DNA of 64,000 nucleotides from CAYNFR01 sp964396595 (GCA_964396595.1 CAYNFR010000009.1:24238-88237), one strand, 5' to 3'; counted from the stretch's first letter, positions 55,103 to 64,000 are shown. Made by a program: numbers and translations. Notes: generated by a model from the sequence alone, not told the origin.

Positions 55103-56062
55103 TTAAGCGCTCTTATATTTTTTAAGCGAATCGATCAATCTCGGCACGACATCAAATAAATCACCACATACACCATAATCAGCTGCTTTAAAAAAGGGTG
55201 CTTCCGCATCCTTGTTAATCACCACAATACATTTTGAGCTATTAACTCCCGCCAGGTGTTGTATTGCACCGCTGATGCCGATCGCAATGTATAAATTAGG
55301 TCTGATAGCAACACCTGTCTGCCCTACATGTTCATGATGAGGTCTCCAACCTGTGTCCGCTACCGGTCGTGAACATGCTGTGGTAGCTCCGATAATATCT
55401 GCCAGCGATTCGATCATGCCCCAGTTTTCCGGGCCTTTCATCCCTCTTCCAGCAGAAACGACCAACTCGGCTTCCGGTAGTGGTACTGTCCCTTGAACCG
55501 TTTTCTTCTCAACACTTTGCCACGTAGTATCAGGACTAGGTGCTGATCTTGTTTCGACAGGACATGCACTGCCTACCTGCTTGGGAGGGATTGCATTGCC
55601 CATAACGGTAATCACCGATCTTGGATTGCTTACCTGATAAGTGGCTATTGCCTTTCCGGAAAATACCGGTTTAGTTACCGTGTAACTCCCTATAGTCCCT
55701 TTAGGCACGCCGTTTATTTGGCTCATTAAATCCGCATCCAGACTTACCGCTACCCTTCCGGCTACACTTTTGCCTGTTGATGAATGGTTAAACAGCACTA
55801 TACCGGCGTTTTCAGATTGCGCTATAGCGCTCAACACTGCAGTTATTTTTTGATTATCGGTGATGGCAGTATGCTCACTCACATGAATAACTTTACTAGC
55901 TCCATATTCGCCGAGAACGGCAGGATTCTCAGCAGCGCCTAGTACGACTGCTATGCATGAAGAATCTAAAGCCTGGGCCGTCAGATAACCAAAATGTACT
56001 GCCTCAAATGCCGACTTTTTAAACCTTCCATTATTCGTTTCTGCTAAGACTAATATAATCAT
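55103..56062 (-). CDS. etfA: electron transfer flavoprotein alpha subunit
   Basis: A 319-residue FAD-binding subunit. The C-terminal FAD domain is clear: SAGRGMKGPENWG, GATTACSRPVADTGWRPHHEHVGQTG and IAIGISGAIQHLAG, then NKDAEAPFF. It accepts electrons from acyl-CoA dehydrogenases and related enzymes with EtfB, encoded 23 bases upstream, fitting the enoyl-CoA hydratase elsewhere in the window. Confidence 0.97.
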   Translation of the reverse strand: MIILVLAETNNGRFKKSAFEAVHFGYLTAQALDSSCIAVVLGAAENPAVLGEYGASKVIHVSEHTAITDNQKITAVLSAIAQSENAGIVLFNHSSTGKSVAGRVAVSLDADLMSQINGVPKGTIGSYTVTKPVFSGKAIATYQVSNPRSVITVMGNAIPPKQVGSACPVETRSAPSPDTTWQSVEKKTVQGTVPLPEAELVVSAGRGMKGPENWGMIESLADIIGATTACSRPVADTGWRPHHEHVGQTGVAIRPNLYIAIGISGAIQHLAGVNSSKCIVVINKDAEAPFFKAADYGVCGDLFDVVPRLIDSLKKYKSA

Positions 56063-56085
56063 AATACGTAGTTTAATGATAGTTA

Positions 56086-56826
56086 TTAAATGACTTTTGC
56101 CTCTTCATGAAGAAGTCTTACTAACTCATCCATATTCTCAGGATCGATCATCTTGACACCACCCTTATTCGGTGGGTGGGCATAGGACACTAAAGCAGGT
56201 CCGTTAACTTTAACAATTGCGCCGACCACTTCTAGAGGCTTCTTTTTAGCCATCATTATTCCTTTCATATTGGGTATACGTTGCTCGGCTAGACCTTTAG
56301 CAGCAGATAATACGAAAGAACCGGATACCTTGACTACCTCGATGCCCCCTTCAATATCTCTGTTGATTAACGCTGTACTGCCGTCATGTTCTAATTTAGA
56401 CGCATAAGAAATGAACGGTAGCGAAAGGTATTCAGCAATCATCCCTCCTACTTCAGAGCCGTTATAATCAATCGTCTCCTTCCCGGTCAATATGATATCA
56501 TAACCCTTGTCTTTGGCGAAAGCGGCTATATTAGCAGCTACTTCTTTACCGCTACTCGGATTGAGGTCTATTCTTACGGCATCATCAGCACCGATAGCCA
56601 ATGCCTTACGGATGATTGAATCATTTGACTCGTTACCGACGTTGATCACGGTGACTGTTCCGCTGTGCTGCTCTACCAACTCAAGAGCCCGCACAAGTGC
56701 ATACCATTCGTCGTAAGGATTGAGAATAAACTGAACCCCATTTTCGTCAAACTTGGCGTTGTTATCCGTAAACGCAATTTTTGATGTAGTATCAGGAGTT
56801 TTGGAGATACAAACCAGTAATTTCAT
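56086..56826 (-). CDS. etfB: electron transfer flavoprotein beta subunit
   Basis: A 246-residue AMP-binding ETF subunit. Family segments are KLLVCISKTPDTTSK at the start, LNPYDEWYALVRALEL near 36-51, DIILTGKETIDYNGSEVGGMIAEYL and the C-terminal MMAKKKPLEVV. It forms the heterodimer with EtfA from the next gene. The promoter has a TAATTTTG element 48 bases upstream. Confidence 0.97.
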   Translation of the reverse strand: MKLLVCISKTPDTTSKIAFTDNNAKFDENGVQFILNPYDEWYALVRALELVEQHSGTVTVINVGNESNDSIIRKALAIGADDAVRIDLNPSSGKEVAANIAAFAKDKGYDIILTGKETIDYNGSEVGGMIAEYLSLPFISYASKLEHDGSTALINRDIEGGIEVVKVSGSFVLSAAKGLAEQRIPNMKGIMMAKKKPLEVVGAIVKVNGPALVSYAHPPNKGGVKMIDPENMDELVRLLHEEAKVI

Positions 56827-56873
56827 AGTTTTTATTATCTATTAATATAATTGTCTTTAAATAAGAAGGTTCA

Positions 56874-56881
56874 CAAAATTA
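56874..56881 (-). promoter_or_regulatory. etfB: TAnnTTTG element of etfBA
   Basis: On the minus strand TAATTTTG lies 48 bases before the etfB start; transcription would begin near 56867. No clear -33 TTG was found. Confidence 0.45.
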
Positions 56882-57086
56882 ACCCGGATCTGATTGACAT
56901 GGAGCGTGGGGCTATTATGTGTCTTCAATACATGCTCAATGAGTAACGATTATTTAATCATTCCATTTTACACTTTGAGAGACTTTAACAAGTCAATACG
57001 GCCATCATTCTATCTCACTACGTCGTATTTTCGCGGCTCGTCATCAACATTGATGGCACAAATCTATTTACAACCATTACCCTATT

Positions 57087-57413
57087 ATGAGCGAAAATTG
57101 GCGTATACAGAGACTGATTGACATGTACAATGCAGAAGAGCCGGATGAATTTGTGTTATTCGCCCTGGCAAAAGAATATGCTGTAATCAATGACCAACAG
57201 CAAAGTCTTCATTATTTCCATTCACTGCGCACACTCAATCCCCAATACGTAGGTCTGTACTATCATCTGGCAAAACTTTACGAGGAAATGGACATGCCTG
57301 AGGAGGCATTGGCTACATACCTGGAGGGTGAAGCTGTTGCCACACAATTGAAAGATCATCATGCATTGGCTGAACTTAAAAATGCACGGTTAAACTTCGA
57401 AATGGAACTGTGA
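57087..57413 (+). CDS. small TPR protein
   Basis: A 108-residue soluble protein consisting of about two and a half tetratricopeptide repeats (DEFVLFALAKEYAVINDQQQSLHYFHSL; VGLYYHLAKLYEEMDMPEEALATYLEG). No signal peptide is present. Short TPR proteins of this kind are common beside housekeeping genes in Bacteroidota, and the partner is unknown. Its stop is 3 bases from the convergent dapF stop. Confidence 0.8.
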   Translation: MSENWRIQRLIDMYNAEEPDEFVLFALAKEYAVINDQQQSLHYFHSLRTLNPQYVGLYYHLAKLYEEMDMPEEALATYLEGEAVATQLKDHHALAELKNARLNFEMEL

Positions 57414-57416
57414 AAA

Positions 57417-58202
57417 TCAGACTTCCACTACACCCTCAAAGACTAATTGCGCGGGACCGACTAATCTGACATTGGCGCAGCCGGCTTCACAAATGTCAAA
57501 TATCACCTTAAGATCCCCACCCCTTGTTTTGATGGAGATACCCTGTTCTCTATCAATCGGCAAATCCAAAAAAGCAGCTAGTATAGCACATGCCGTTACA
57601 CCAGTGCCACAGCTAAGCGTCTCCGCCTCCACCCCTCTTTCAAATGTTCTAACATATAGAGACTTACCGTCGATAGACATAAAATTAACATTGGCACCGG
57701 AAGGCGCATAAATATCCGCATGTCTCAAGCTGAACCCTTCTGCTTCGACATCATAAGACTGGACATCAGGTACAATCACTATCGCATGTGGAGAGCCCGT
57801 ATCGACAAAATAGTGCCCACCTTGGGAGATCGGCCATGTGCAGTCTTTCAAACCTACTGATACGATCGCATCACTTATTGAAAAAGGGTGGTAACCATCC
57901 GAAGCAATGAACTTTCCTACATCCCCCGCAATACCAAGATGATGTGCCAAGTGTACGATAGCTCTGCCCCCATTGCCACACATACTACCGGGATGACCAT
58001 CTGCATTAAAATACGCCATCCTGAAATCCGCGTCTTCCGCAGCTTCTATAATCATCAATCCATCCCCACCTACCCCAAATCGCCGATCACACAGCCGTAA
58101 GATCAGTTCATGATCATTCTTATCAAGTAATTGCCGCTCGATATGATTAATCAGAACAAAATCATTGCCTGCGGCTTGATATTTATAAAAGTCTAGCTTC
58201 AT
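57417..58202 (-). CDS. dapF: diaminopimelate epimerase
   Basis: A 261-residue enzyme that interconverts LL- and meso-diaminopimelate for lysine and peptidoglycan synthesis. The two catalytic cysteines are Cys75 (SMCGNGGR) and Cys198 (LSCGTGVTACA); the N-terminal KYQAAGNDFVLI is typical. ATG at 58202 is chosen over a GTG at 58208, because the GTG overlaps the last base of a TACCTTTG promoter element. With the ATG the mRNA would be nearly leaderless. Confidence 0.95.
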   Translation of the reverse strand: MKLDFYKYQAAGNDFVLINHIERQLLDKNDHELILRLCDRRFGVGGDGLMIIEAAEDADFRMAYFNADGHPGSMCGNGGRAIVHLAHHLGIAGDVGKFIASDGYHPFSISDAIVSVGLKDCTWPISQGGHYFVDTGSPHAIVIVPDVQSYDVEAEGFSLRHADIYAPSGANVNFMSIDGKSLYVRTFERGVEAETLSCGTGVTACAILAAFLDLPIDREQGISIKTRGGDLKVIFDICEAGCANVRLVGPAQLVFEGVVEV

Positions 58203-58207
58203 CCCCA

Positions 58208-58215
58208 CAAAGGTA
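58208..58215 (-). promoter_or_regulatory. dapF: TAnnTTTG element abutting dapF
   Basis: On the minus strand TACCTTTG ends five bases before the ATG at 58202. If used, the mRNA begins at or within a base or two of the start codon. No -33 TTG was found. Confidence 0.45.
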
Positions 58216-58284
58216 AGTGATAAGTCTCATCTTGACTTCTGGAATCTTAGACATCCGGAAGCATTAAATAAATTATTATATGTT

Positions 58285-58292
58285 TACCTTTG
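58285..58292 (+). promoter_or_regulatory. TAnnTTTG element of the polysaccharide-cluster ABC gene
   Basis: TACCTTTG ends 16 bases before the TTG start at 58309, giving a leader of about 10 bases. It is the same octamer as the dapF and miaB elements. Confidence 0.45.
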
Positions 58293-58308
58293 ACGCACAA
58301 TCTCATCG

Positions 58309-60144
58309 TTGAAAAATCTTATCACCCATAATGCCTTCTTCAATGGTATTCGCAATGTCAACACAGTATTAGACCGTGATCAGAGAAGACGTGCGGTGAT
58401 TATGCTCCTGCTATTATTGGTCAATGCACTATCTGACTTTCTCGGTCTTGCCACAATAGGGACATTGATATTTAGCGCACTGGAAACAGAAGCTTTTACT
58501 GCTGATGTTTATACCGAAGAGTCAGCAGGTTCTACTATTCAATACCGAGTGGGACTTGCCTTAAGAGCCGTTTATTCATGGGTAGGTGCGACTTCCGAAA
58601 TGCAGTTTTTGTTCTTCTTATCAATCGTAATTTTCTTGAGTTTTATCATCAAGAATCTTATCGGCGTATACATCGTATATCTGCAGACACGATTTGCTTT
58701 TAATGTATCTCTGAGACTTAACTTAAAAATGTTCAAGTATTTCTATGATCAGGGTTATGCCTTTATTCATGCCTCCACTTCCGGCAAACGGATATATCAG
58801 ATCGTAGAATTACCGACGCGATTTGCGATGTTCTATCTGACAAAATTGATAGAACTCAGTACGGATCTTATCGTCTTGGCCATTATAGCGGTATCACTTT
58901 TTCTAGTGCAACCGGGTGCAGTACTGATCGTGATGATATCTATCATTCCGGTGTTTTTAGTCATTTATGTTTTGACAAAAAATAAAAACGAAGAAATCGG
59001 TATCAAACGCAATGCTGCCTCACCTCTTAACTATGGTATTATATATGAATCTATGAGGGGTTATGTCGATATTAAATTGGCCAATCTTGAACAGCTCTTT
59101 TTAGATAAATATGCCCTGTCGCAGCAGACGATAAATCATTATGATGTGTGGTCATTCGGGGTGTTTCAGAAGATAAATCAACGTACTAACGATATCATAT
59201 TCGGACTCGGCATTATGTCAATCTTCGGTTATGCATACTTTGTCGGAATGGATCGGACGCTGGTAGTGACTTTGCTCGGATTATTTGCAATAGCAGCATA
59301 CAAGTTTTTGCCTTCAGTCAATAGACTGTTGACTAATCTGCTGGTGATGAAAAACAACAATTACATCTTCGACGAGCTCAAGATAGTCACCGGTCACCCC
59401 CTTGATAAATTTAAACAAGTTAAAGCACTACCATTCGATACGGAAATAAGCCTTCAGCATCTCCATTTTCGTTATCCCGATAGTGAGCAGGCAACATTGG
59501 ATGACTTTAGCTTAAAAATAAACAAAGGTGACTTTATAGGTGTCGTCGGATCATCCGGTTCCGGTAAGACCACCTTACTTAAGATATTACTAAGGCTCCT
59601 ACACGAACAGGAAGGAACATTCGCTGTGGACGGAGTGCCGATAACAATAGAAAATGAGGCGTCATATCAGCGCATTATCGGATATGTACAGCAGGAAGTT
59701 TTTATACTCGATAACACGCTGGCCGCCAATATTGCCTTGGGTGTCGACGAGCCTGATATAGACAAGCTGATGAAGTGCATCTCAGCTGTCGAATTAAACG
59801 AGTTAGTCGAACAACACCCTCAAGGTATAAATATGCCGCTCGGTGAAGAAGGAAAATATATATCTGGTGGCCAAAAACAACGGGTGGGTATCGCAAGAGC
59901 GTTATATAAAGAAGCGCAGATTCTCGTATTTGATGAAATTACAAGTGCCCTTGATTCGGATACAGAAAAATCTATCGTCCGCAACATCAACAACTTAGCG
60001 AATACAGGAATTACGATAATCGTGGTGGCGCATCGCGTTACAACACTCGAAAAGTGTAACAAAATTTATAAAATGGAAAATGGAAGAATTACAAAACAGC
60101 TTCTTTATGAAGACTTGCTCGAGGACTCTATATTGAGAAGTTAA
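58309..60144 (+). CDS. ABC exporter (permease-ATPase fusion), polysaccharide/lipid type
   Basis: A 611-residue half-transporter beginning at a TTG (no earlier ATG in frame; the next ATG would remove the first 31 residues). Five or six membrane helices occupy residues 28-340, and the ATPase domain is complete: Walker A GSSGSGKTT, Q-loop VQQEVF, signature SGGQKQR, Walker B ILVFDEITSALD, and H-loop VVAHR. It resembles the PglK/MsbA exporters that flip lipid-linked glycans. It starts a cluster with gmd and fcl, which suggests export of a fucose-containing surface glycan. Confidence 0.92.
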   Translation: MKNLITHNAFFNGIRNVNTVLDRDQRRRAVIMLLLLLVNALSDFLGLATIGTLIFSALETEAFTADVYTEESAGSTIQYRVGLALRAVYSWVGATSEMQFLFFLSIVIFLSFIIKNLIGVYIVYLQTRFAFNVSLRLNLKMFKYFYDQGYAFIHASTSGKRIYQIVELPTRFAMFYLTKLIELSTDLIVLAIIAVSLFLVQPGAVLIVMISIIPVFLVIYVLTKNKNEEIGIKRNAASPLNYGIIYESMRGYVDIKLANLEQLFLDKYALSQQTINHYDVWSFGVFQKINQRTNDIIFGLGIMSIFGYAYFVGMDRTLVVTLLGLFAIAAYKFLPSVNRLLTNLLVMKNNNYIFDELKIVTGHPLDKFKQVKALPFDTEISLQHLHFRYPDSEQATLDDFSLKINKGDFIGVVGSSGSGKTTLLKILLRLLHEQEGTFAVDGVPITIENEASYQRIIGYVQQEVFILDNTLAANIALGVDEPDIDKLMKCISAVELNELVEQHPQGINMPLGEEGKYISGGQKQRVGIARALYKEAQILVFDEITSALDSDTEKSIVRNINNLANTGITIIVVAHRVTTLEKCNKIYKMENGRITKQLLYEDLLEDSILRS

Positions 60145-60154
60145 AATTCAATCT

Positions 60155-61276
60155 ATGTCAGACTCAAAAAAAGCCCTCATTACCGGCATTACAGGACAGG
60201 ATGGTGCATATCTAGCAGAACTTCTTCTGTCAAAAAACTATGAAGTGCATGGCATCAAGCGTAGAAGCTCTATGTTTAATACTGCCCGAATAGACCACCT
60301 TTATCAAGACCCACATGACGATGACAGGCGACTTCATTTACACTATGGGGATCTTACGGACAGCACTAATCTAGTGAGAATTGTGCAAGAGGTACAACCC
60401 CACGAGATCTATAATCTGGGTGCCATGTCGCATGTCAAAGTAAGCTTTGACAGTCCGGAATACACAGCTGACGTGGATGGGCTGGGAACTTTACGCTTGC
60501 TCGAAGCGGTGAGATTGCTCGGATTGTGCGAGAAGACTAAAATTTACCAAGCCTCCACTTCTGAGCTCTACGGCTTGGTTCAGGAGGTACCTCAATCAGA
60601 AACAACGCCCTTCTATCCCCGGTCACCTTATGCTGTGGCCAAATTGTATGCCTACTGGATTACTGTAAACTACCGCGAGGCATACAATATGTTCGCTTGC
60701 AACGGAATCTTGTTTAACCACGAGAGCCCTATCAGAGGGGAAACTTTTGTGACACGCAAGATTACTAGAGCCGCTGCCCGCATAGCGACAGGTATCCAAG
60801 ATGTATTGTATCTCGGTAATCTCGATGCTAAACGAGACTGGGGTCATGCTCGAGATTATGTCGAAGCCATGTGGCTGATGTTACAACAAGACCAGCCTGA
60901 AGATTTTGTCATAGCCACAGGAGTAACGACCTCTATAAGAGAGTGTGTCATAGAAGCGTTTAAGAATGTGGGCATCTCACTGACATTCTACGGTGATGGC
61001 CAAGAGGAAGTGGGCAAAGTGAGCGCCTGCAATAACCCTGAATTTCAATTGCCTGTAGGCAAAGTGGTATTGAGGGTAGATCCGACTTATTATCGCCCGA
61101 CTGAAGTTGACCTTCTGATAGGAGATCCATCTAAAGCCAAAACTAAACTGGGCTGGAAGCCCAAATATGATTTTAGTGCATTGATCACAGATATGGTTCA
61201 ATCGGACTTGAGAGTCGTACAAAAAGAAAAACTCCTACTTAAAGCCGGTTACGAAATAGCCATTAAATATGAATAA
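60155..61276 (+). CDS. gmd: GDP-mannose 4,6-dehydratase
   Basis: A 373-residue SDR enzyme making GDP-4-keto-6-deoxymannose. NADP is bound by GITGQDGAYLAELL near residue 10; GIKRRSSMFNTARIDHLY follows. The catalytic Ser/Thr and Tyr-Lys lie in STSELYG and YPRSPYAVAKLYAYW. The C-terminal PTEVDLLIGDPSKAKTKLGW is a family mark. It overlaps fcl by 8 bases. Confidence 0.97.
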   Translation: MSDSKKALITGITGQDGAYLAELLLSKNYEVHGIKRRSSMFNTARIDHLYQDPHDDDRRLHLHYGDLTDSTNLVRIVQEVQPHEIYNLGAMSHVKVSFDSPEYTADVDGLGTLRLLEAVRLLGLCEKTKIYQASTSELYGLVQEVPQSETTPFYPRSPYAVAKLYAYWITVNYREAYNMFACNGILFNHESPIRGETFVTRKITRAAARIATGIQDVLYLGNLDAKRDWGHARDYVEAMWLMLQQDQPEDFVIATGVTTSIRECVIEAFKNVGISLTFYGDGQEEVGKVSACNNPEFQLPVGKVVLRVDPTYYRPTEVDLLIGDPSKAKTKLGWKPKYDFSALITDMVQSDLRVVQKEKLLLKAGYEIAIKYE

Positions 61277-62207
61277 AGACAGCATTATATATGTGGCGGG
61301 CCACAATGGAATGGTCGGATCAGCCATAGTGCGCAAGCTGCGTGCTGAAGGGTATGAGAATATCGTAACTAGAACTTCTGCTGAACTCGATCTTCGTGTA
61401 CAGTCAGCAGTGAATGCCTTTTTTGAAAGCGAAAAACCCCAATTCGTATTCTTATCGGCAGCTAAAGTCGGCGGTATCCATGCGAATAATATGTACCGGG
61501 CAGAATTTCTGTATGATAATCTGATGATCGCAGCTAACATCATTCATGCAGCATATACGACCGAAGCAAAGAAGTTACTGTTTCTGGGCTCATCATGTAT
61601 ATATCCAAAATTTGCCCCCCAGCCAATGTCAGAAGATAGCCTACTGACAGGCACACTGGAGCCTACAAATGAGCCATATGCTATTGCTAAAATAACCGGA
61701 ATCAAACTATGCGAAGCATACAGAGATCAATACGGATGTAATTTTATCAGCGCCATGCCCACCAATCTTTACGGGCCCAATGATAACTATGATCTTCAGA
61801 ACAGTCATGTGCTGCCGGCACTGATACGAAAATTTGTCGAAGCCAATCAAAACAGCGCAGATGATGTAGTGATATGGGGATCCGGGTCCCCATTGAGAGA
61901 ATTCTTGCATGTCGATGACCTCGCAGATGCTTGCTTTTTTTTGATGAAGTATTACAACGACAAAGAATTTGTCAATGTAGGCAGCGGAGTAGAGATCAGT
62001 ATCAAAGAACTGGCTATCCATATTAAAAAAGCTACAGGATATACCGGCGCACTTCGCTTCGATCAATCTAAACCTGATGGCACGCCAAGAAAATTGATGA
62101 ATAGCGATAAACTTCATTCTTTGGGATGGAAGGCAATAATTTCACTTGAAGAAGGCATCAAACGAACGGTAGCGGAATATATAGATAAGGTGGGTGGGGT
62201 GAATTGA
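61269..62207 (+). CDS. fcl: GDP-L-fucose synthase
   Basis: A 312-residue epimerase/reductase that converts the Gmd product to GDP-L-fucose. The NADP motif GHNGMVGSAI is at the start, then RTSAELDLR and AAKVGGIHANN. The catalytic Tyr-Lys is in EPYAIAKI, and SMPTNLYGPNDNYDLQNSHV-type residues (here AMPTNLYGPNDNY) follow. Both genes for GDP-fucose lie together, so the cell makes fucose for a surface polymer. Confidence 0.97.
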   Translation: MNKDSIIYVAGHNGMVGSAIVRKLRAEGYENIVTRTSAELDLRVQSAVNAFFESEKPQFVFLSAAKVGGIHANNMYRAEFLYDNLMIAANIIHAAYTTEAKKLLFLGSSCIYPKFAPQPMSEDSLLTGTLEPTNEPYAIAKITGIKLCEAYRDQYGCNFISAMPTNLYGPNDNYDLQNSHVLPALIRKFVEANQNSADDVVIWGSGSPLREFLHVDDLADACFFLMKYYNDKEFVNVGSGVEISIKELAIHIKKATGYTGALRFDQSKPDGTPRKLMNSDKLHSLGWKAIISLEEGIKRTVAEYIDKVGGVN

Positions 62208-62248
62208 TATGTAAATCCTAAATGATCAAACAGCTTCGTGAACTATGT

Positions 62249-62256
62249 TATCTTTG
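62249..62256 (+). promoter_or_regulatory. TAnnTTTG element upstream of the LamG gene
   Basis: TATCTTTG matches the -7 consensus and lies 85 bases before the start. No clear -33 TTG was found. Confidence 0.4.
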
Positions 62257-62340
62257 ATTAAAGCATAATTTATTGCACAAAATCATAAATATCAGTTACT
62301 TACAGTTATTAATAAAGTATCCCAACAAAATTGTCATGTT

Positions 62341-63276
62341 ATGAAAACTCCAATACTTCTGCTTATTCTATTCAACATTTCTTCGTTTCGTAACCAGCAA
62401 CAAAACAACAACTCAAACACTCTTACATCGAACACAAGTTTATCTGTTGGACTGGTTGTTTATTTTCCATTTAATGGAAATGATATGGACGAAAGCGGCA
62501 ACCAAAATCATCCGTCGTTAAATACTGCTATCCTAACTGAAGACAGATTCGGAAGTGCTAACTCTGCCTATGGCTTTAATGGCATTGATAGCGAGATAAG
62601 AATAACCAACCCTTTTGGCAACAGCGTGTCCAATAACAATCCTGTTTCGATATCAATGTGGTTTAAAACAACAGCCAACACACCTTCAAGTGCTTTTATC
62701 AACTATTATACTGCATGTACTACAGGTGAAGATTATTTTTTTACGGGGATATATAATGGAAATCGACTATCCTTTACGAATGGAGTGGGTCTTACTGCGT
62801 TTGAACAAAACAATCTGAACAATGGCGAATGGCATCACATAGCCATCAGTTATGACGGTTCTTGGGTGCAATTCTACCTAAATGGTAAATTGAATACACA
62901 AAATTTTCAATCAAGTTCTCAATTTCCTCTGAACGGCATTTATGATATGGTCATTGGCAACTTATCTGTTAACCAATGTAATGATCCTCATTATTTCATG
63001 GGGTCGATAGATGAAGTGAGAGTTTACAATCGGCCGATCACTTGTCTTGAAGTACAAAAACTGTACACAGAAAATAGTTCAGCTAACATTCTAAGCGGTA
63101 TAATAAATAACAATTTATCAATAAGTGCCAGTGCTGAACTAATAATGGACAGTGTCATTGTTATCAATCCTTATCACCTTGAATCGTTTGCTATAGAGAC
63201 AGAATTAAAAAATCAAACTTCTGTGTTATTTGGAGGACAATTATCAATTTTATCTCATGAAAATTGCCCTGACTAA
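62341..63276 (+). CDS. LamG/concanavalin A-like domain protein, secreted
   Basis: A 311-residue protein with a hydrophobic start (PILLLILFNISSF) that may be a signal peptide. The LamG-like lectin/glucanase domain spans about residues 38-230: VVYFPFNGNDMDESGN, GSANSAYGFNGIDS, VSISMWFKTT, GEWHHIAISYDG, QFYLNGKL and GSIDEVRVYNRPI, a full set of the family's strands. A short C-terminal beta segment follows. The gene lies inside the polysaccharide cluster but is lower in G+C than gmd/fcl and has its own promoter-like element, so it may be an insertion. Confidence 0.85.
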   Translation: MKTPILLLILFNISSFRNQQQNNNSNTLTSNTSLSVGLVVYFPFNGNDMDESGNQNHPSLNTAILTEDRFGSANSAYGFNGIDSEIRITNPFGNSVSNNNPVSISMWFKTTANTPSSAFINYYTACTTGEDYFFTGIYNGNRLSFTNGVGLTAFEQNNLNNGEWHHIAISYDGSWVQFYLNGKLNTQNFQSSSQFPLNGIYDMVIGNLSVNQCNDPHYFMGSIDEVRVYNRPITCLEVQKLYTENSSANILSGIINNNLSISASAELIMDSVIVINPYHLESFAIETELKNQTSVLFGGQLSILSHENCPD

Positions 63277-63286
63277 ACATTTATTT

Positions 63287-63967
63287 ATGAAGAAAATTGC
63301 AAGAAAGATAATAGAATTCGTTTATCCTGATTTTTTATTTGCTTCAAAATCATATTCTCAAGACGGAGAAGATATGATTACTAAATCATTTTATGAAGGA
63401 CAAAAAAACTACAAAGGATTCTACGTAGATGTTGGAGCTTATCATCCTATAAGATTCTCTAATACCTTTTATTTTTACAAGAAAGGGTGGCATGGAATGA
63501 ACATTGAACCAACACCTGATATGTTCAAGCGATTTCCAAGAATGAGAAAACGTGATATAAATTTGAATATAGCCATATCTGATCAGCCGGGGTCATTAGA
63601 TTTCTATCTCTTTAATGAACCCGGGCTAAATAGCTTTGACGAAAAACTGAGTTTGTCGCGTGTTGATGAAAAATATAAAATAATAGGCAAAAAAGAAATT
63701 AAACTCGAGAAATTAGAAAAGATACTAGATGATCACTTGCCAAAAGATCAGCATATAGACTTTATAAGTATCGATGTAGAGGGCTTAGATTTAAATGTAC
63801 TTAAATCTAATAATTGGGAAAAATATAGACCAAGTCATATTTTAGTAGAAACCCATATGCACTTAGAAAATGCCACTGATAATGAAATTTATAAATTTCT
63901 TGTATCAAAGGGATATAAACTTTCTGGTCAAACATTAAGAACGTCAGCCTTTTCATTAGTGGATTAA
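63287..63967 (+). CDS. FkbM-family methyltransferase
   Basis: A 226-residue SAM-dependent methyltransferase. The FkbM pattern is visible: SQDGEDMITKSFY, FYVDVGAYHPIRFSNTFYFYKKGWHGMNIEP (SAM-binding region), NLNIAISDQPGSLDFYLF and DFISIDVEGLDLNVLKS. It probably methylates a sugar in a surface glycan. ATG at 63287 avoids overlap with the LamG gene; 63230 or 63257 would overlap it. Codon use is AT-rich, like the LamG gene. Confidence 0.9.
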   Translation: MKKIARKIIEFVYPDFLFASKSYSQDGEDMITKSFYEGQKNYKGFYVDVGAYHPIRFSNTFYFYKKGWHGMNIEPTPDMFKRFPRMRKRDINLNIAISDQPGSLDFYLFNEPGLNSFDEKLSLSRVDEKYKIIGKKEIKLEKLEKILDDHLPKDQHIDFISIDVEGLDLNVLKSNNWEKYRPSHILVETHMHLENATDNEIYKFLVSKGYKLSGQTLRTSAFSLVD

Positions 63968-64000
63968 AACCTACATTAAATGACCACTCCCCCTTCTACT

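Overview
The window is a Bacteroidota chromosome segment, most likely from a Saprospiria/Cytophagia-like environmental lineage (inference). The evidence is the miaB / sigma-54 activator / lptE / TPR / secG gene order, a GTP-type PEP carboxykinase next to fructose-1,6-bisphosphatase, a DUF5777 barrel protein beside YceI, a Bacteroidota-type exosortase, and several promoters of the TAnnTTTG (-7) type. Genes are dense and ordinary on both strands. Accessory material is confined to a few intergenic islands.

Layout. 1-9.2 kb (+): the end of a CHAT-domain protein, then a thioester alpha-2-macroglobulin lipoprotein and penicillin-binding protein 1C, a periplasmic defence and wall-repair pair. 9.2-13.1 kb (-): a secreted redox operon of di-haem cytochrome c peroxidase, small cytochrome c lipoprotein, OB-fold protein, YceI and DUF5777 barrel. 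13.4-16.5 kb (-): an M28B peptidase, an enoyl-CoA hydratase and a small acidic protein. 16.6-17.8 kb (+): a Tat-exported Gfo/Idh/MocA oxidoreductase. 17.8-19.3 kb: a graveyard of mobile DNA with a dead RAYT (REP-associated tyrosine transposase) and a tyrosine-recombinase tail, neither intact. 19.3-25.0 kb (-): fbp, pckG, groL and groS. 25.3-29.8 kb (-): the secG to miaB operon. 29.9-30.3 kb: a tandem array of exactly 40 octamers.

30.4-36 kb (+): an unrecognised protein, a penicillin-acylase family hydrolase and an S74-type self-cleaving adhesin-like protein. 36.1-38.5 kb (-): a creatininase-family hydrolase and a sugar-porter MFS transporter. 38.6-41.9 kb (+): a TetR-like regulator, a UbiB-type kinase, an exosortase and its membrane partner, converging on a PlsC-like acyltransferase. 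42.8-47.3 kb (+): a type I-like export locus of ABC, HlyD and TolC. Its ABC protein has degenerate ATPase motifs and its hlyD is split by one in-frame TAG. 47.4-47.6 kb: tRNA-Ser(GCU) and tRNA-Pro(UGG) with a promoter and a terminator. 48-50.5 kb: a divergent NarL-type regulator and TPR histidine kinase. 50.9-54.4 kb (+): an IorAB-like molybdenum hydroxylase and a ribokinase. 54.4-58.2 kb: a bifunctional nuclease, etfAB, a TPR protein and dapF. 58.3-64 kb (+): the start of a surface-polysaccharide cluster with an ABC exporter, gmd, fcl, a LamG protein and an FkbM methyltransferase.

I found no convincing new defence or mobile system. The observations most worth checking are the strictly phased 40-octamer array with a 5-unit relative 18 kb away, the nonsense-split hlyD beside a motif-degenerate ABC protein, the exosortase pair without a visible substrate, palindromes inserted in reading frames, and short or leaderless promoter arrangements.
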